This document shows positions 63,452 to 64,000 of a DNA stretch of 64,000 bases, piece by piece. The translations under genes were made by a program, and so were the position numbers. The stretch is taken from assembly GCA_001599815.1 (NCBI GenBank), contig BCIA01000002.1:6793626-6857625 (forward strand), written 5' to 3'. The notes beneath the pieces were generated by a model, which did no database searches, was not told the DNA's origin, and saw only the letters and a list, made by a program, of their open reading frames with translations. Within the stretch, counting starts at the first letter, position 1. Each line of letters opens with the position of its first letter. This stretch comes from Furcasterigmium furcatum. Taxonomy: Eukaryota; Ascomycota; Sordariomycetes; Glomerellales; Plectosphaerellaceae.

Positions 63452-64000
63452 AGTGTTGTATACCTCTCTACTGCCTATGAATATCCTATCTTGGCCAACC
63501 CGCGTCGGTGCAGATTCTCACGAGTCGCCATGATTCTCATGGCCACTAGAATTATCGACATTGTTTAGGGTAACAGGGCTTCTGAAAACATAATAACCGC
63601 GCTTGGAAGTAAGTTCTGTCTCCAGGTGATCGGCGCCACGGGAAGGCTATAGTCTGCCATGGCCTTAGGCGAAAACATGACTACTAGCCATGATGGGCCA
63701 TCAAATGTCGTCCCATCCAATGTTACAATGCCTAGGTAAATAATAGGCCTGATAACTTGCTCACCTTGGTGTTCGCGCGACTAAGCGATCAGCGGATGGT
63801 TTGAAAGCAGTGGAACTACCTAGCTCACTCACTCGCTATCCGAGGGGTGACGAGGGAGATCGTTTTACGCAACTTTGATGTGATATAGGGACTGCAGCTT
63901 GTCATGCAGGCCATATCGGGAGGGGTCGGCGGCACGGCCCTCGGACGAGCCCACATGCTGCTGCTTGGGCAGGGGTCATCTCAAGCCGGCCATGCCGGAG
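63452..64000. other. Window end, no gene seen
   Basis: About 550 bp after the PigL_N-type gene. No open frame with recognisable features. Confidence 0.5.

Overview
The window is nuclear DNA of a filamentous ascomycete (Pezizomycotina, most likely a Sordariomycete). Most genes have short GT-AG introns of about 50-90 bp, often with a CTAAC/CTAAT branch point. The gene families are typical of these fungi: Zn2Cys6 regulators, fungal-rhodopsin (PTH11-type) membrane proteins, Clr5, 2EXR and PigL_N domains, and a PL3 pectate lyase. I reconstructed the spliced models by joining reading frames across plausible donor and acceptor sites; every multi-exon model given keeps one open frame. No transposon, rRNA or CRISPR was seen. 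One intron-containing tRNA gene is present.

Region 1 (1-5.6 kb): 5' part of the window with a truncated glutathione S-transferase gene, a BAHD/trichothecene-acetyltransferase-like enzyme and an intronless membrane glycosyltransferase family 2 protein. Region 2 (5.7-18.5 kb): a likely nitrogen-scavenging island. It holds a Zn2Cys6 regulator, a DAL5-type permease and a divergently transcribed five-exon 5-oxoprolinase/hydantoinase (1286 aa). A DUF3830 cyclophilin-like protein with an extra C-terminal domain and a conserved dimeric alpha/beta-barrel-like protein follow. GATA motifs of the AreA type lie in both control regions. This is the best candidate for an undescribed functional unit.

Region 3 (18.5-26.1 kb): a gene-poor stretch with a four-exon Clr5-domain gene and a divergent small membrane protein. 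Then come an HD-domain nucleotidase, tRNA-Thr(UGU), a membrane protein with a PPxY tail, and a rhodanese-type phosphatase/arsenate-reductase-like protein. Region 4 (26.6-37.6 kb): carbohydrate uptake and environment sensing. It has a Zn2Cys6 regulator beside a sugar MFS transporter, a secreted pectate lyase containing a 6-nt microexon, a rhodopsin-domain protein and a kelch-repeat membrane protein.

Region 5 (38-48.6 kb): a sugar isomerase/epimerase-type TIM barrel, ADE2 (AIR carboxylase), a second rhodopsin-domain protein, mitochondrial dihydroorotate dehydrogenase and an Mpv17/Sym1-family protein. Two nucleotide biosynthesis genes are thus within 8 kb, separated by the rhodopsin gene. Region 6 (49.9-63.5 kb): a secreted amidase, a GPI-type surface protein, a 2EXR protein, a large disordered basic protein, a 4-kb gene-free stretch and a stand-alone PigL_N protein.
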